Shown one piece after another: positions 1 to 8,531 of a DNA stretch of 32,018 bases. The notes under the pieces are model-generated. The model searched no databases, was not told where the DNA came from, and worked only from the letters and a program-made list of their open reading frames with translations. A program made the translations under genes and the position numbers. The number at the start of each line of letters is the position of its first letter. The stretch's first letter is position 1. This stretch comes from SAR324 cluster bacterium (GTDB lineage Bacteria > SAR324 > JACQKK01), in the NCBI GenBank assembly GCA_022574555.1, contig JACZRV010000033.1, positions 1 to 32,018 on the forward strand, read 5' to 3'.

Positions 1-139
1 CAACTTCGGCGTCAGCGTCGCGTTGAGCGGCGCCACGGCCATCATCGGGGCCTACCACGAAGACGGAGGCAGCGGCGATCCCGCCTTGGATGCCGGCGCG
101 GTCTACATCCTCGAGCCGGTCGCCATCGTCGTGCCGTAG
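1..139 (+). CDS. FG-GAP repeat protein, C-terminal end (partial)
   Basis: An open frame enters from the left edge (reading from base 2) and stops at TAG 137-139, giving the last 45 residues. It contains FGVSVALSG followed by A-IIGAY and, after a Gly/Asp-rich loop, GAVYILE. This is the blade signature of FG-GAP/integrin-alpha-like beta-propeller repeats, which usually occur in secreted or surface proteins that bind calcium through the D/G-rich loops. The protein ends about ten residues after the last blade, so no C-terminal anchor is visible. The start and the number of repeats lie outside the window. The repeat assignment is good; no specific function can be given. Confidence 0.7.
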   Translation, partial: NFGVSVALSGATAIIGAYHEDGGSGDPALDAGAVYILEPVAIVVP

Positions 140-340
140 GGCCGCGCGGACGGAGGGGCCAGGCTCGCCTGGCGGCCGGCCTCCTCCCGCCGGGTGGAAA
201 AGATCGGACATTCGCGGCCAAGGTGTGGGCATCGCGGCGCAGGATATTACTAGGAGCAGAAGCGAAGGGCCGGGCGATATCTTGCGGGAGAGATTGAGAG
301 CGGTATCATCCACCTGAACTGAGCGTTTTTCCGCAGCCCG

Positions 341-757
341 TTAGACCGGACCGCCCCGAACGTCAATCAAAGTATTCTTCATCGCCCATTCCTTCAATGC
401 CTCGTTGAGATCGACCCAACTGTCATGCAAGGGACAGGGCGCCTCGGTGTCGCACTCTCCCCAGCCGAACACACAGCGATTTGGATTGGGCTCGTATCCG
501 GATGCGACGAGAATGTCGAAGTAGTGAATCTCCTTTTTAGGCTTTCCAAGTATAAAACCGCCGCCATGGCCCTTTTTGGACTTCACCAGGCCCTCTTCAA
601 CCAGTTTCTTCATGATTTTCGACAGGTAATGTTGGGGGATGCCCGCCGCTTTGGACAATGCCTTCGCGGGCATGGGTCGATCCTGCGGTTGAAGCGCAAT
701 AATGGCCATGGCTCTCAAGGCGTACTCGGTGGTTCGGTTGAAATGCAATGTCAGCAT
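341..757 (-). CDS. Rrf2-family transcriptional regulator, NsrR/IscR-like
   Basis: A 138-residue protein with the Rrf2 winged-helix fold. The N-terminus (LHFNRTTEYALRAM) and the recognition region (KALSKAAGIPQHYLSKIMKKL, then VKSKKGHGGGF) are typical. Around residues 97-111 three cysteines (C-x6-C-x5-C, the last followed by PLH) match the position where NsrR and IscR bind an Fe-S cluster. The open frame extends 85 codons upstream, but ATG 757 has GAGGGG just before it and starts the family's usual N-terminus, so the long form is rejected. It begins 17 bases after the nirK stop on the same strand and is probably co-transcribed. An NO- or redox-sensing repressor of nirK is the natural inference. 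The family call is firm; NsrR identity is not proven. Confidence 0.88.
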   Translation of the reverse strand: MLTLHFNRTTEYALRAMAIIALQPQDRPMPAKALSKAAGIPQHYLSKIMKKLVEEGLVKSKKGHGGGFILGKPKKEIHYFDILVASGYEPNPNRCVFGWGECDTEAPCPLHDSWVDLNEALKEWAMKNTLIDVRGGPV

Positions 758-774
758 TTGTCCCCTCGGCCGAA

Positions 775-1872
775 CTAATTGCTGCTGGCAGCGGGTTTCT
801 TGACCTGCTTCATCAGATTGTCGTCCCATTCTCCCGCCACCTGCACGTGCGCGGCGGCACCCAACATGAACGCTTCGATCAGGTTGTGGTTCAGGTAGGC
901 GTACAATCCCGGCTGCCGGAACTGATAAATCATCGCCACGGCGGTACCGCCTGGGATAAACCAGGTCTCCCGATTGGTCAATGGCGGGTCGCTGAATGAG
1001 CCGCCATCCCACACCAGGTCGCCGTGCCCGCCGATGAGGTGGGGCCGCGAGTCCCGGTTGGCTTGGAAATGGATGAACAGGACATTCTCCCCGACGCTGG
1101 CTTGCAGCGCGCCGTCACCTGTGAGCGCGCCCACGGCACCGTTGAAGACGATATGGCTGGGCACCAAACCCTTCATGACATTCAGGGTATCGGGCATGGC
1201 GGCCGCGGCATTTTTGTATCGCCGGAAGTTTCCGTTCTCGTCCTTCGGGATGTAGAAATCCTGCTCGCCGATGTAATAGGCGCGATCGTAGCGAACCGGC
1301 TTTCCGTCCTGGTCGGTCAGCCCACCGCGAGGCAGAACCATGATGGCGCCGTTCATCCCCGATACGACGTGATAAGGCACCATCAGGCCTCCGGGCGCGC
1401 AGTGATAAACGAACACGCCCGGTTTGGTCGCCTTGAACCGTAACACCACCTCCTGGCCGGGCGCGACCTTGGACAATTCGGCTCCGCCCAGGGCCCCGGT
1501 GGACGCATGAAAATCGATATTGTGCAGGAAGACGCTGGATGTCGGATTAACAAGCGTAAGTTCGACATAGTCGTCCTGGTGGACAACGATCAAGGGGCCG
1601 GGAATGCTCCCATTGAAGGTCATGGCCTGCACAAAGACCCCAGGACTGATTTCGACTTCCATCTCTTGAATTACCAACCGCACTTCCACCACTACCGGAT
1701 CCGGCCCGGCTATTTGCTCGTGTTCAGGCAAAAATGGAGGTGCGACCAATTCCAATTGCACCCGTTTCAGTCCGGACACCCCGTCCGCCAGAACGATGCC
1801 GGACAGCAGCACCAGACTCATCGTCAGTGCCGATACCAATGCCAGGGTTGTCTTGCCAAAAGAAGCGTTCAT
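775..1872 (-). CDS. nirK: Copper-containing nitrite reductase NirK
   Basis: A 365-residue two-cupredoxin enzyme that reduces nitrite to nitric oxide in the periplasm. All copper ligands can be read: type 1 His117, Cys158, His168 and Met173; type 2 His122, His157 and His329. The catalytic Asp120 (HNIDFH) and His283 (IGGHGD) are also present. The second domain ([29 protein letters not shown]) is very close to classical denitrifier NirK. A hydrophobic segment at residues 9-28 looks like a signal peptide. ATG 1872 follows GAGGAGAAACC; the longer open frame to 1962 would run into the promoter palindrome. The downstream neighbour is an Rrf2 regulator 17 bases away. No cytochrome or cupredoxin extension is fused, so the electron donor must be separate. 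High confidence. Confidence 0.97.
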   Translation of the reverse strand: MNASFGKTTLALVSALTMSLVLLSGIVLADGVSGLKRVQLELVAPPFLPEHEQIAGPDPVVVEVRLVIQEMEVEISPGVFVQAMTFNGSIPGPLIVVHQDDYVELTLVNPTSSVFLHNIDFHASTGALGGAELSKVAPGQEVVLRFKATKPGVFVYHCAPGGLMVPYHVVSGMNGAIMVLPRGGLTDQDGKPVRYDRAYYIGEQDFYIPKDENGNFRRYKNAAAAMPDTLNVMKGLVPSHIVFNGAVGALTGDGALQASVGENVLFIHFQANRDSRPHLIGGHGDLVWDGGSFSDPPLTNRETWFIPGGTAVAMIYQFRQPGLYAYLNHNLIEAFMLGAAAHVQVAGEWDDNLMKQVKKPAASSN

Positions 1873-1943
1873 GGTTTCTCCTCGATTCGTCAGTCGGCAA
1901 AAGGCGCACAAACCGTGCGCGGGTTCGTACCCATCGGTCAACC

Positions 1944-1996
1944 ACTCAATGGATAAATTCATCTATTATCATAATAGATGAATTTATCCATTGAGT
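1944..1996. promoter_or_regulatory. Double operator: perfect 25-bp inverted repeat over the nirK promoter
   Basis: Bases 1944-1968 are the exact reverse complement of 1972-1996, with only a 3-base spacer. Each arm is itself an imperfect dyad of about 20 bases (1948-1967 and 1973-1992) centred on AATT, with half-sites GATGAATTTATC and GATAAATTCATC. The layout therefore looks like two dimer sites 25 bp apart. The half-site TAGATGAATTT resembles the AAGATGCATTT half of proteobacterial NsrR operators (known from other species). The adjacent Rrf2 gene is the likely ligand; this is inference. A terminator is unlikely because the structure is AT-rich and covers the promoter. Confidence 0.7.
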
Positions 1997-1999
1997 CAA
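1971..1999 (-). promoter_or_regulatory. Sigma-70-type promoter of nirK
   Basis: On the minus strand TTGACT (1999-1994) is followed after exactly 17 bases by TATTAT (1976-1971), five of six matches to each consensus box. Transcription would start near 1964, leaving a leader of roughly 90 bases before the nirK ATG. Both boxes lie within, or one arm-end from, the perfect palindrome at 1944-1996, so a bound protein would exclude RNA polymerase. Read from sequence only; there is no start-site data. Confidence 0.75.
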
Positions 2000-2490
2000 C
2001 AGCCCAACTCGAGGATGGGCCAGGCCACTTCAACGGAGGGCACGGTGGACGCCAGCATCCGTGAGACCAGTGGCGATCTGTAAGAGAGCATCCTCGGTTC
2101 GGAGACGATCCATAAACTATACTCTCAGGCGGAAACACGGGATTTATAGGGGCGGAGGGCAGTCCGCCCTGGGGTGCCTTTGAACCGTGCCCAGCCATGG
2201 GGGCGGCTATTTGCGGCTATTCGCGGCCACGGTCTGGGCAGGGGGCCAGGCTGAGTTTACACTGGACGGATGGGGAGACCGGTGGTGAGCGTGCGGGCAT
2301 TTCCCCTCCGGGTCTTCGGCTTGCCCGTCCTGGTGAGCGGGGAGAGGCCAACATGGCCGCAAATGGCCATCAAAAACCAAAAATTACAAATCGAACCCAT
2401 TGGGGCGCCAGGCTTAGGGGTGAGCGGACCAACGGGCCGCTCAGATGCCTGAAAATGCCATAATCGGTTAACTTATTTTCCGTAGGGGAG
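2000..2490. other. Intergenic region, no supportable gene
   Basis: About 490 bases between the nirK promoter and the end of the DMT transporter gene. Short open frames here lack ribosome sites and recognisable protein character. Two minor structures are visible: an imperfect tandem 10-mer (GCGGCTATTT then GCGGCTATTC, 2203-2222), and a hairpin with a 7-bp stem (TGAGCGG at 2421-2427, CCGCTCA at 2437-2443) lying downstream of the minus-strand transporter gene. The hairpin has no T-run, so it is at best a weak terminator. Confidence 0.5.
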
Positions 2491-3408
2491 CTACCTGCCC
2501 CAGACGTTGAGCAGCACCATGCCGCCGATGGCGGTGGCGCCTCCCAGCAGGCTCAGGGGGCTGGGCTGCTCGGCCAGCCAGACGTACGCCAGGGTATAGG
2601 AAAGCAGCGGCATGAAATAGACGGCGCTGGTTACCTTGGCCGCCTTGGCGTGACGGAGCGCGTAGGACCAGGTTGCGAAGGCGATGGCCAGGGGGAAGCA
2701 ACCCTGGTAGGCCAGGGCCAGGGTATGCGTCAGGGGCGCGGCCGCGATGGCGGCGGGTAGGCCGGGGGCGAAGATCAGCAGCCCCGCCGCGCCGCTCCAG
2801 ACGATGTAGCAGGTGATCTCCATGGGCGAGTAGCGCCGCAGGTAGGGCTTCTGGAAGACATAGAAGACCGCCTGGAAGAAGGCGCTCATCATCAGCAGGG
2901 CCACGCCCCAGTTCAGCCGCAGGCCCGGTCCCTCTCCCACAGCGATCACGCCCACCCCGGCGAAGCTCACCGCCACGCCCAGCCACCCGATCCAGCCGAT
3001 CCGCTCGCGCAGGAAGGCGCCGGCCAGCAGGGCGGCGAAGACCGGTATGGTGCCGATGACCAGACTGCCCGCCCCGGCGCTCACGGTCTCCAGCCCGAAG
3101 GCGAGCCCCACGCTGCTCAGCGACATGGCGCAAAGGCCAAAGAAGACGAAGGCGGGCCAATCGGACACGTCCGGCAGGCGCAATCGCACGATGGCGGCAT
3201 ACACAGCCAACGGCGCGGCGGCGAACGCGCAGCGCAGCAGGGCGATGTGGCCCGGCGCATAGACCTGATTGGCGTAGCGGATTACCGGGAAATTGGAAGA
3301 CCACAGCGCCACCGTGACCAGAGCCGCCGAAAGGGCCAGCCAATCGTTGCCCCTGAAGCCCATGCCCCGGGGCTGTTTCCCTGCGGCGGGCCGCACGGTC
3401 TTGTTCAT
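2491..3408 (-). CDS. EamA/DMT-superfamily membrane transporter
   Basis: A 305-residue integral membrane protein with about ten hydrophobic segments arranged as two tandem EamA halves. The first half holds ALWSSNFPVIRYA and LRCAFAAAPLA; both halves end with the small-residue-rich G-GVIAV or GGMVLLN helices. Such proteins are drug or metabolite exporters of the inner membrane; the substrate cannot be inferred. ATG 3408 is preceded by AAAGGAAATA, a good ribosome site, so the 27-codon upstream extension is not used. That extension would also run through a tandem 12-base duplication (3421-3444). It stands alone, divergent from the next gene. Confidence 0.9.
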   Translation of the reverse strand: MNKTVRPAAGKQPRGMGFRGNDWLALSAALVTVALWSSNFPVIRYANQVYAPGHIALLRCAFAAAPLAVYAAIVRLRLPDVSDWPAFVFFGLCAMSLSSVGLAFGLETVSAGAGSLVIGTIPVFAALLAGAFLRERIGWIGWLGVAVSFAGVGVIAVGEGPGLRLNWGVALLMMSAFFQAVFYVFQKPYLRRYSPMEITCYIVWSGAAGLLIFAPGLPAAIAAAPLTHTLALAYQGCFPLAIAFATWSYALRHAKAAKVTSAVYFMPLLSYTLAYVWLAEQPSPLSLLGGATAIGGMVLLNVWGR

Positions 3409-3667
3409 TATTTCCTTTGACAATGGGTTCGTCAATGGGTTCGCGTGCCGTTGGATTGAACGGTTGGCGGTGGAAACCCTCTCGCACACCGCACGGTTTG
3501 CGTCCGCTTGTAACGCATACCCCAGCGCCTCACAAGCCTGGTGGGTCGGTCAGGCTGCCTGACAGGCGATGGCTGCCTGAAGAGCGGTGCGCAGGTCGCG
3601 CGTGCCTATGCCGGGGCAATGCGATAGCATCGGCGATACTCAGCAGCCACCCTGGAAAGGCCACGCA

Positions 3668-4213
3668 ATGTCCAAAATTTTTGTCGGTGCGGGTTCTCGG
3701 CGAGTCCGGTTTTTGCCGCTCGGCATAAAATGGGCGTGGGTAATCTGCTTGATCGGTTTGGTTGTGGCTCAGGTCTCCCCGGCAGCGGAGCTCACGGAGG
3801 AGCGCGGGTTCATTTTCGAGGTGGACTTCTCCAACGCCGCAAGCATTCGCGAATTCATTGCCGCGCTGGGGCTTGTCGCGCTGAAGGACGTGCCGCGCAG
3901 GGCGTGGCGGCAGACCTACCTCGCCTGTGTCGATCATGCTTGGCGTATCTGGCGCAAACAGCTCATGCGCAAGGGTGTGCAGTTTGCCCGCGCCGAGGCG
4001 GATTTCGACCGGGCCGTGCGCAAGGGAAAGATCGGAGTGGTCGGTTTCTACGGGCTATCCCATGCCGACGTCACCGATGTCTGGATACCCTGTTACTCTC
4101 CAGCCGACATCGACGGGGAGTCGGCCGCATTCGTTTGCGAAGAAGTGGTCGGGGGGAACGTCATCGACTACCAGGGCACTGTTTTGCATTGCGGTCGAGG
4201 CAAAGCGACGTGA
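3668..4213 (+). CDS. Exported protein of unknown function
   Basis: A 181-residue protein that I do not recognise. After a basic N-terminus (SRRVRF) comes a hydrophobic stretch at about residues 20-37 ending VSPAAE, consistent with a signal peptide or N-terminal anchor. The mature part is mixed alpha/beta, with an Arg/Lys-rich helix around residues 75-110 and three cysteines in the second half. ATG 3668 has a GGAAAGG element about 8 bases upstream; the 27-codon open extension before it has no such site. The stop overlaps a possible GTG start of the acetyltransferase gene, so the two are probably co-transcribed. Coding confidence is moderate; function unknown. Confidence 0.6.
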   Translation: MSKIFVGAGSRRVRFLPLGIKWAWVICLIGLVVAQVSPAAELTEERGFIFEVDFSNAASIREFIAALGLVALKDVPRRAWRQTYLACVDHAWRIWRKQLMRKGVQFARAEADFDRAVRKGKIGVVGFYGLSHADVTDVWIPCYSPADIDGESAAFVCEEVVGGNVIDYQGTVLHCGRGKAT

Positions 4214-4236
4214 GCGGTGGCTCTGCGCCAAGGACG

Positions 4237-4782
4237 ATGACTTTACCAACGCTCCTTACCGGCCGGCTGCGTCTCCGCGCCTGGACGGAAGGCGACGCTG
4301 GGGCCTTCCACGAGTTGTGGGGAGACCCCCGCGTAATCTGGTGGGGACACACCGCTACCCCGGAGGCGAGTCTTCGCAAACTGGCCGAGGTGCTCGCACG
4401 TTGCGCAACCATGCCGGAAGGGCTGGGCTGGTGGGCCGTGGAGGCGCGCGACACGCGCCGGGTGGTAGGCAATATCGTGTTGCAGCCGGCATCTTACGAC
4501 GACACGACCGAGTTGGGGTACCACTTGGCACGCGATGGCTGGGGCCGTGGATACGCCACAGAAGCCGCGCGCGCCGCCCTTTGCCACGGCTTTTCCACCT
4601 TGAGGCTGCCTGTCGTTTCCGCGGTGGTGCATGTGGACAACCACGCCTCTCACCGCGTGGCTGCCCGCGTGGGCCTGCGCGCCTCGGGCCCCATCACTTA
4701 CAATGGCATGCCCCACGTCTTGTATGAACTGTCACGGGAAGAGGCGCTCGCCCTCGATGGGGCGGCATCCGCGGCAACGTGA
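4237..4782 (+). CDS. GNAT-family N-acetyltransferase (RimJ/RimL type)
   Basis: A 181-residue acetyltransferase that would transfer acetyl from acetyl-CoA to a protein N-terminus or small amine. The start TLLTGRLRLRAW and the acetyl-CoA-binding segment GYHLARDGWGRGYATEAARA (the R-x-x-G-x-G/A loop) are typical of the RimJ/RimL group, as is VVHVDNHASHRVAARVGL, the usual N-x-x-S helix. ATG 4237 gives the family's usual N-terminus but its AAGGA sits only 2 bases away. An in-frame GTG at 4210 overlapping the previous stop (GTGA) has GAGG at better spacing and would add nine residues. The substrate is unknown. Confidence 0.85.
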   Translation: MTLPTLLTGRLRLRAWTEGDAGAFHELWGDPRVIWWGHTATPEASLRKLAEVLARCATMPEGLGWWAVEARDTRRVVGNIVLQPASYDDTTELGYHLARDGWGRGYATEAARAALCHGFSTLRLPVVSAVVHVDNHASHRVAARVGLRASGPITYNGMPHVLYELSREEALALDGAASAAT

Positions 4783-4966
4783 GGTAATATCGTATCAAGG
4801 AACCGGGCATTCGGGAGCGGTACGTTTCCCGTCTGCGCAAAGCGTTATGCCATGGGTTGCGAGGCTATGTCAGGAATGCACCGATAAGCCGGGCACGCTC
4901 CTTCGGGCGGGGCTGGAGTCCCAACTGGCAGGAGGCCGAATTTAGCGTTTTTCAACGAGCACCCCT

Positions 4967-5311
4967 CTACGGCGAGACCCAAGTAGAGCAATCTCTGCGC
5001 ATGGCTCCGCCGGGCGTGCAGAGTGTCAGCCGGCCCTTGCCGTCGTTTTCTACGTTGATATAGACGACGTAGTTGTTATTGCGGTCCAGAAGATCGAGTG
5101 CCCCGCCAGCAGCCTTCTGCCCGAGCACCGCGACCGGGGCTCCAGTTTCCCGGTCCACCACGATAAACTCATGCGCTTTGATTGTTTCGGGTACGATTTG
5201 GGTGTGCCCCCAGCTCACCAGTGCCACAATGATCAGCGCCGAGAGCATGAAGAGGTTGCGATATCGGCGCGAATGCCGCTCTAATAGATCAACTCGTTTT
5301 TGCAAGGTCAT
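4967..5311 (-). CDS. Small membrane-anchored protein of unknown function
   Basis: A 114-residue protein. Residues 1-17 are charged and helical (KRVDLLERHSRRYR), residues 18-35 form a single membrane segment, and the rest is a beta-rich soluble part (HEFIVVDRETGAPVAVLG, LDLLDRNNNYVVYINV). Those strand-turn units with D/N-x-x-G turns resemble repeat-like hypothetical proteins whose strands run V-D-x-x-G-x-x-x-A-x-L-G; function is not known. AAAGGAGAAAGC lies right before ATG 5311, a strong ribosome site that decides the start over the frame beginning at 5353. It is a monocistronic gene facing a long non-coding region. Coding confidence is good because of the ribosome site. Confidence 0.7.
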   Translation of the reverse strand: MTLQKRVDLLERHSRRYRNLFMLSALIIVALVSWGHTQIVPETIKAHEFIVVDRETGAPVAVLGQKAAGGALDLLDRNNNYVVYINVENDGKGRLTLCTPGGAMRRDCSTWVSP

Positions 5312-6591
5312 GCTTTCTCCTTTTGGCAAGGTTTTGGAGACCGACTCCGGCACTCATGGCTGGTGAGGGTCTGTAATTCATATGGACCGCGCGGCACACC
5401 TGGCTTTAGGTTGTGTTTTCAAATGGGATCTTGGAGGATTCGGCTTTATGGTGTTTTACCTCTTTTTGTTGCCAGTTTTATAATGGAAAAATTATACTAT
5501 ATAGGAATATATTTTCATATTCAATGACTATCTTATGTGTACACCGTGATAAAGATGGCCAGATTGGCGGCCGCGAGCAATCCCCTCCAAGACAATTATG
5601 TATTAATTGATATTTACGAGTAAATCGGCGACCTTAAACCGTTCCTCCTTCTGACGTTTACGGCGAGGCAGTTTGAGCACTGCCTCGCCGGCTATTTTGG
5701 GTTCGGCCCCCAAAACTCGGCATTCCGGGCAGCTTGACCGAATACTCCAGATTTTATTTCTGCTATACTATGATTTTCTTACATTCCTGCTCCGTGTATC
5801 GTACCAAGGCAGCGCCGATTGTTATTCCCAGCGCTTTGGATCTGAAATAGCACACTCCCAATAAGCCCTCACAACCCCATAAATGCTTCATGCAACCGAC
5901 TGGCTAGTGCGCAGGCTTCCAGCCATTATGATGGTTATTCCCGTCTAGGGAAGTCCGACGACACAGATACCGATGCCGGCACAAGGATGGCCGCCCACTC
6001 ATTGCCAATCATATCGTTTAGTCGAGCGGCCCAGTCGTCAATGCGCCGAGGGCTTCCATCCGAATATCAGACGCTGTCTCCAAATCGACTGTAGATGACC
6101 TCGATTCTACTGGCTGCAAGCGGTTCTTCAATGACTCGAAATCTCAAGCGGATCCGATAATAAATCCGGCTGGTACAGGTTCCCAACGCTTTTCAATCGA
6201 CCCTGAAAATAGCAAGGCACTGCGTGCGGTGAAGTGATACTTGCAGCGTTGTAGTGCAAACAACAGTTAGAAATAATGGCCTAACGGAAAGCGCGCAGCT
6301 TTCTTTCTGAGCAAGGCTATGGCGGCATTGCCTTATTCGCTTCGGTAATGATTGTGGTTTATACGATGATCGGCCTTGAGATGCCCAATGAGCGGCCGAT
6401 TGTCACCCGGTGCTTCATCCACCTATTCATAGCTCGGCCCGTGTTCACTAGAGTTTAGTGTAATTCGGCGTATGGTGACAGATCGAATAATTGATCGTAC
6501 CATTTGATGACGGTTTGGCCCCCGTTCGGCCATGAACGGTGGGAATTTTGAATTGTGGTATTCGAAATTACGTCCGATATCTAGGCTTACA
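5312..6591. other. Long AT-richer intergenic region without a supportable gene
   Basis: Nearly 1.3 kb separates two divergent genes. The part at 5440-5640 is distinctly AT-rich. No frame has both a ribosome site and protein character. On the minus strand about 6170-5938 two consecutive frames read like protein and are separated by one TGA (near 6071): one contains YYRIRLRFRVIEEPLAASR, the other RIDDWAARLNDMIGNEWAA. They may be a gene remnant, but I cannot name a family. Hairpins at 5661-5690 and just after it are the clearest structures. Confidence 0.4.
5661..5690. terminator. Strong hairpin, possible terminator or RNA element
   Basis: CGGCGAGGCAG (5661-5671) pairs perfectly with CTGCCTCGCCG (5680-5690) around an 8-base loop. 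Directly downstream TTTTGGG and CCCAAAA form a second smaller stem. There is no long T-run and no gene ending nearby on either strand, so its role is unclear. Confidence 0.35.
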
Positions 6592-8436
6592 ATGATATGG
6601 ATTGCACCAACGGCTTTCTGGCTGGGTTTCATTTTATTTGTGATTCTTGCCATGCATGCGATCCGGCAACACCGAACCAGGCTCCCTACGAGCACTTTAC
6701 ACATATGGATAAGGCTGGCCCTCGAATCCCGCACGTCATTCCGCCTAGGCAGGCTCGTAGTGGATGTGCCCATGGCCTTGCAATTGCTCTTCGCGGCTCT
6801 CCTTATTCTGGCATTGGCCCAACCACTTTGGCGTGCTGAGTTCGAGGCGGGGAAGGACATCATCCTGTTGCTCGATATGAGTGCGAGCATGAAAGCGCGG
6901 GACGGGGAAGGAATTCGGTTCGACCGCGCGCGAGAGCGAGCGTTGGAATTGTTAGAGCATCTGGGGCCTGGACAGCGGATGGCCCTGATCGCCATGACCC
7001 GCACACCTGAAATCGTAGAGCCTTTCACCAATGACAAGGGCCGGTTGCAGGCAGCCCTGTCAACAATCTCCCCGACGGATGGAACTGCCGACCTCGATGC
7101 GGGCTTGGCTTTTGCCCTGGGGTTGATCAAGGACCCTGGAGAGCGCCAGGTCGTGCTTATCGGCGATGGGGCCTACCACGGCGTTGACGAGGCCGTGGTC
7201 TTGCTCAACCAATATGTGCAATTTCTCCCTGTTGGCAGTGACGTGGAGAATGTGGGCATCATTCAGTTCGCCTACCGCAAAAATATTGCTCCCCTGGAAG
7301 GTGGCGAGTTGCTGGTTGGGTTGCGCAATTTCGCAGCGGAAAGCCGCGGTGTGACCGTCAGGATCGAAATCGCCGGCGTGGAAGTCATGAACCACAACAT
7401 TGAGGTCGCGCCCGGTGATCCCATTTCGCTGGTGATCCCCGTTCCGGACGAAATACAAGGCGTGGCGCGGGCTTTTCTGGAACCCGCGGATGGCCTGCTC
7501 ACCGACAATCGTGCTTATGCCGTAGTAGGCCAAATACCGGCGGCAAGTATTTTGCTGGTTGGTGAACCGGATGCGGCATTGCTGGCAGCACTGCGGTCGA
7601 TTCCACACGCCAAGGTGACCTTCCACAATGGGGTGATGTCCGAAGAGATTGGAGGCGCATATGCGAATTATGATCTTCTCGTGTTCAATCGCGTGCGTCC
7701 CCCAATGCTGGAAAAAGGTACGGTGTTGGTGATTGGCGAGGTTTCTCCCCAAGGCGGGGTTCGTTCGGATGGATGGGTGGAGAAAAACCGCATCACCAGC
7801 TGGCATACCGGAAATACCCTTCTGCGCGCCCTGCAGCCCCGCCAGATGTGGGTGGCTCAGGCGATGCGTCTCTTTCCCGACTCCGAGACGATAGCCCTGG
7901 TTTCCGGTGCCGAAGGTCCCCTTATTACACTGCGGGATTCTGGGAAAATACGAGTCGTTACCATGGGGTTCGACCTGCGGGACGATGGCTTCGCAGTGGA
8001 TTCCGTATTTCCGGTATTCCTGTCCAATCTGGTGGATTCGGTGCGTCCCGAGGCGGGCTGGGAGCCCAGTCAGCGCGTGCGTGCTGGTGAAACGTATGTC
8101 TGGAGGCGCCTCTACGGAGGGAGGGGGCTCAAGGTTACAGGTCCCCAGGGGCAATTCTGGTCTTATCCCGAGGAGATGAGGTCGGTCCATTTTCAACACA
8201 CTGAAATTACAGGCATCTATACATTTGAAACCGATAGACAGTTGCAACGGCTTTCGGTCAATCTGTTGGATGCGGCGGAATCACAGATCGATATCAATCC
8301 CCTGGTGTTGGGGCGGCCGCAGACCGAAAACCGGGAGACCACGGGATTATCCACGTTCGACATCTGGCCTCTGCTGATTCTACTCGGTTTGCTTGTTCTC
8401 CTTATCGAGTGGTTGATCTGGCTACGATATTATTAG
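6592..8436 (+). CDS. Membrane VWA-domain protein, BatA-like
   Basis: A 614-residue inner-membrane protein. Two N-terminal membrane segments (about residues 4-25 and 60-80) form the BatA-type double-helix region. A von Willebrand A domain with metal site D95-M-S-A-S follows, with a later Thr in DGTADL and Asp in LIGDGA completing the MIDAS. A long beta-rich region comes next, then a C-terminal membrane helix (DIWPLLILLGLLVLLIEW). Such proteins usually work with MoxR AAA ATPases and DUF58 proteins in envelope maturation or stress functions; neither partner is in this window. ATG 6592 gives the family's M-x-W-x-x-P start and is preferred to the ATG at 6532, which has no ribosome site. The next VWA gene follows after 95 bases. 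Confidence 0.85.
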   Translation: MIWIAPTAFWLGFILFVILAMHAIRQHRTRLPTSTLHIWIRLALESRTSFRLGRLVVDVPMALQLLFAALLILALAQPLWRAEFEAGKDIILLLDMSASMKARDGEGIRFDRARERALELLEHLGPGQRMALIAMTRTPEIVEPFTNDKGRLQAALSTISPTDGTADLDAGLAFALGLIKDPGERQVVLIGDGAYHGVDEAVVLLNQYVQFLPVGSDVENVGIIQFAYRKNIAPLEGGELLVGLRNFAAESRGVTVRIEIAGVEVMNHNIEVAPGDPISLVIPVPDEIQGVARAFLEPADGLLTDNRAYAVVGQIPAASILLVGEPDAALLAALRSIPHAKVTFHNGVMSEEIGGAYANYDLLVFNRVRPPMLEKGTVLVIGEVSPQGGVRSDGWVEKNRITSWHTGNTLLRALQPRQMWVAQAMRLFPDSETIALVSGAEGPLITLRDSGKIRVVTMGFDLRDDGFAVDSVFPVFLSNLVDSVRPEAGWEPSQRVRAGETYVWRRLYGGRGLKVTGPQGQFWSYPEEMRSVHFQHTEITGIYTFETDRQLQRLSVNLLDAAESQIDINPLVLGRPQTENRETTGLSTFDIWPLLILLGLLVLLIEWLIWLRYY

Positions 8437-8531
8437 CGTCACGTATTATCGACGGGAATCCTTCTTCCTCCCTCACTTTTGAGTTAAGTACCTAGACGCG
8501 GGACGGAGATGGCCGTCTTCCATATCGAGAG

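Noticed and set aside
758..1012. 85-codon N-terminal extension of the Rrf2 regulator
   Set aside because: It lies inside nirK on the same strand in another frame, and the ATG at 757 has a good ribosome site and the family's N-terminus.
1873..1962. 30-codon extension of NirK
   Set aside because: It would start inside the promoter palindrome, upstream of the inferred transcription start; ATG 1872 has GAGGAG and a signal peptide follows.
1944..1996. Palindrome as a transcription terminator
   Set aside because: It is AT-rich, contains the nirK promoter boxes and is followed by no T-run after a gene end.
7060..8247. 395-codon minus-strand frame opposite the BatA-like gene
   Set aside because: No recognisable domain, biased composition and complete overlap with a gene whose VWA domain is clear.
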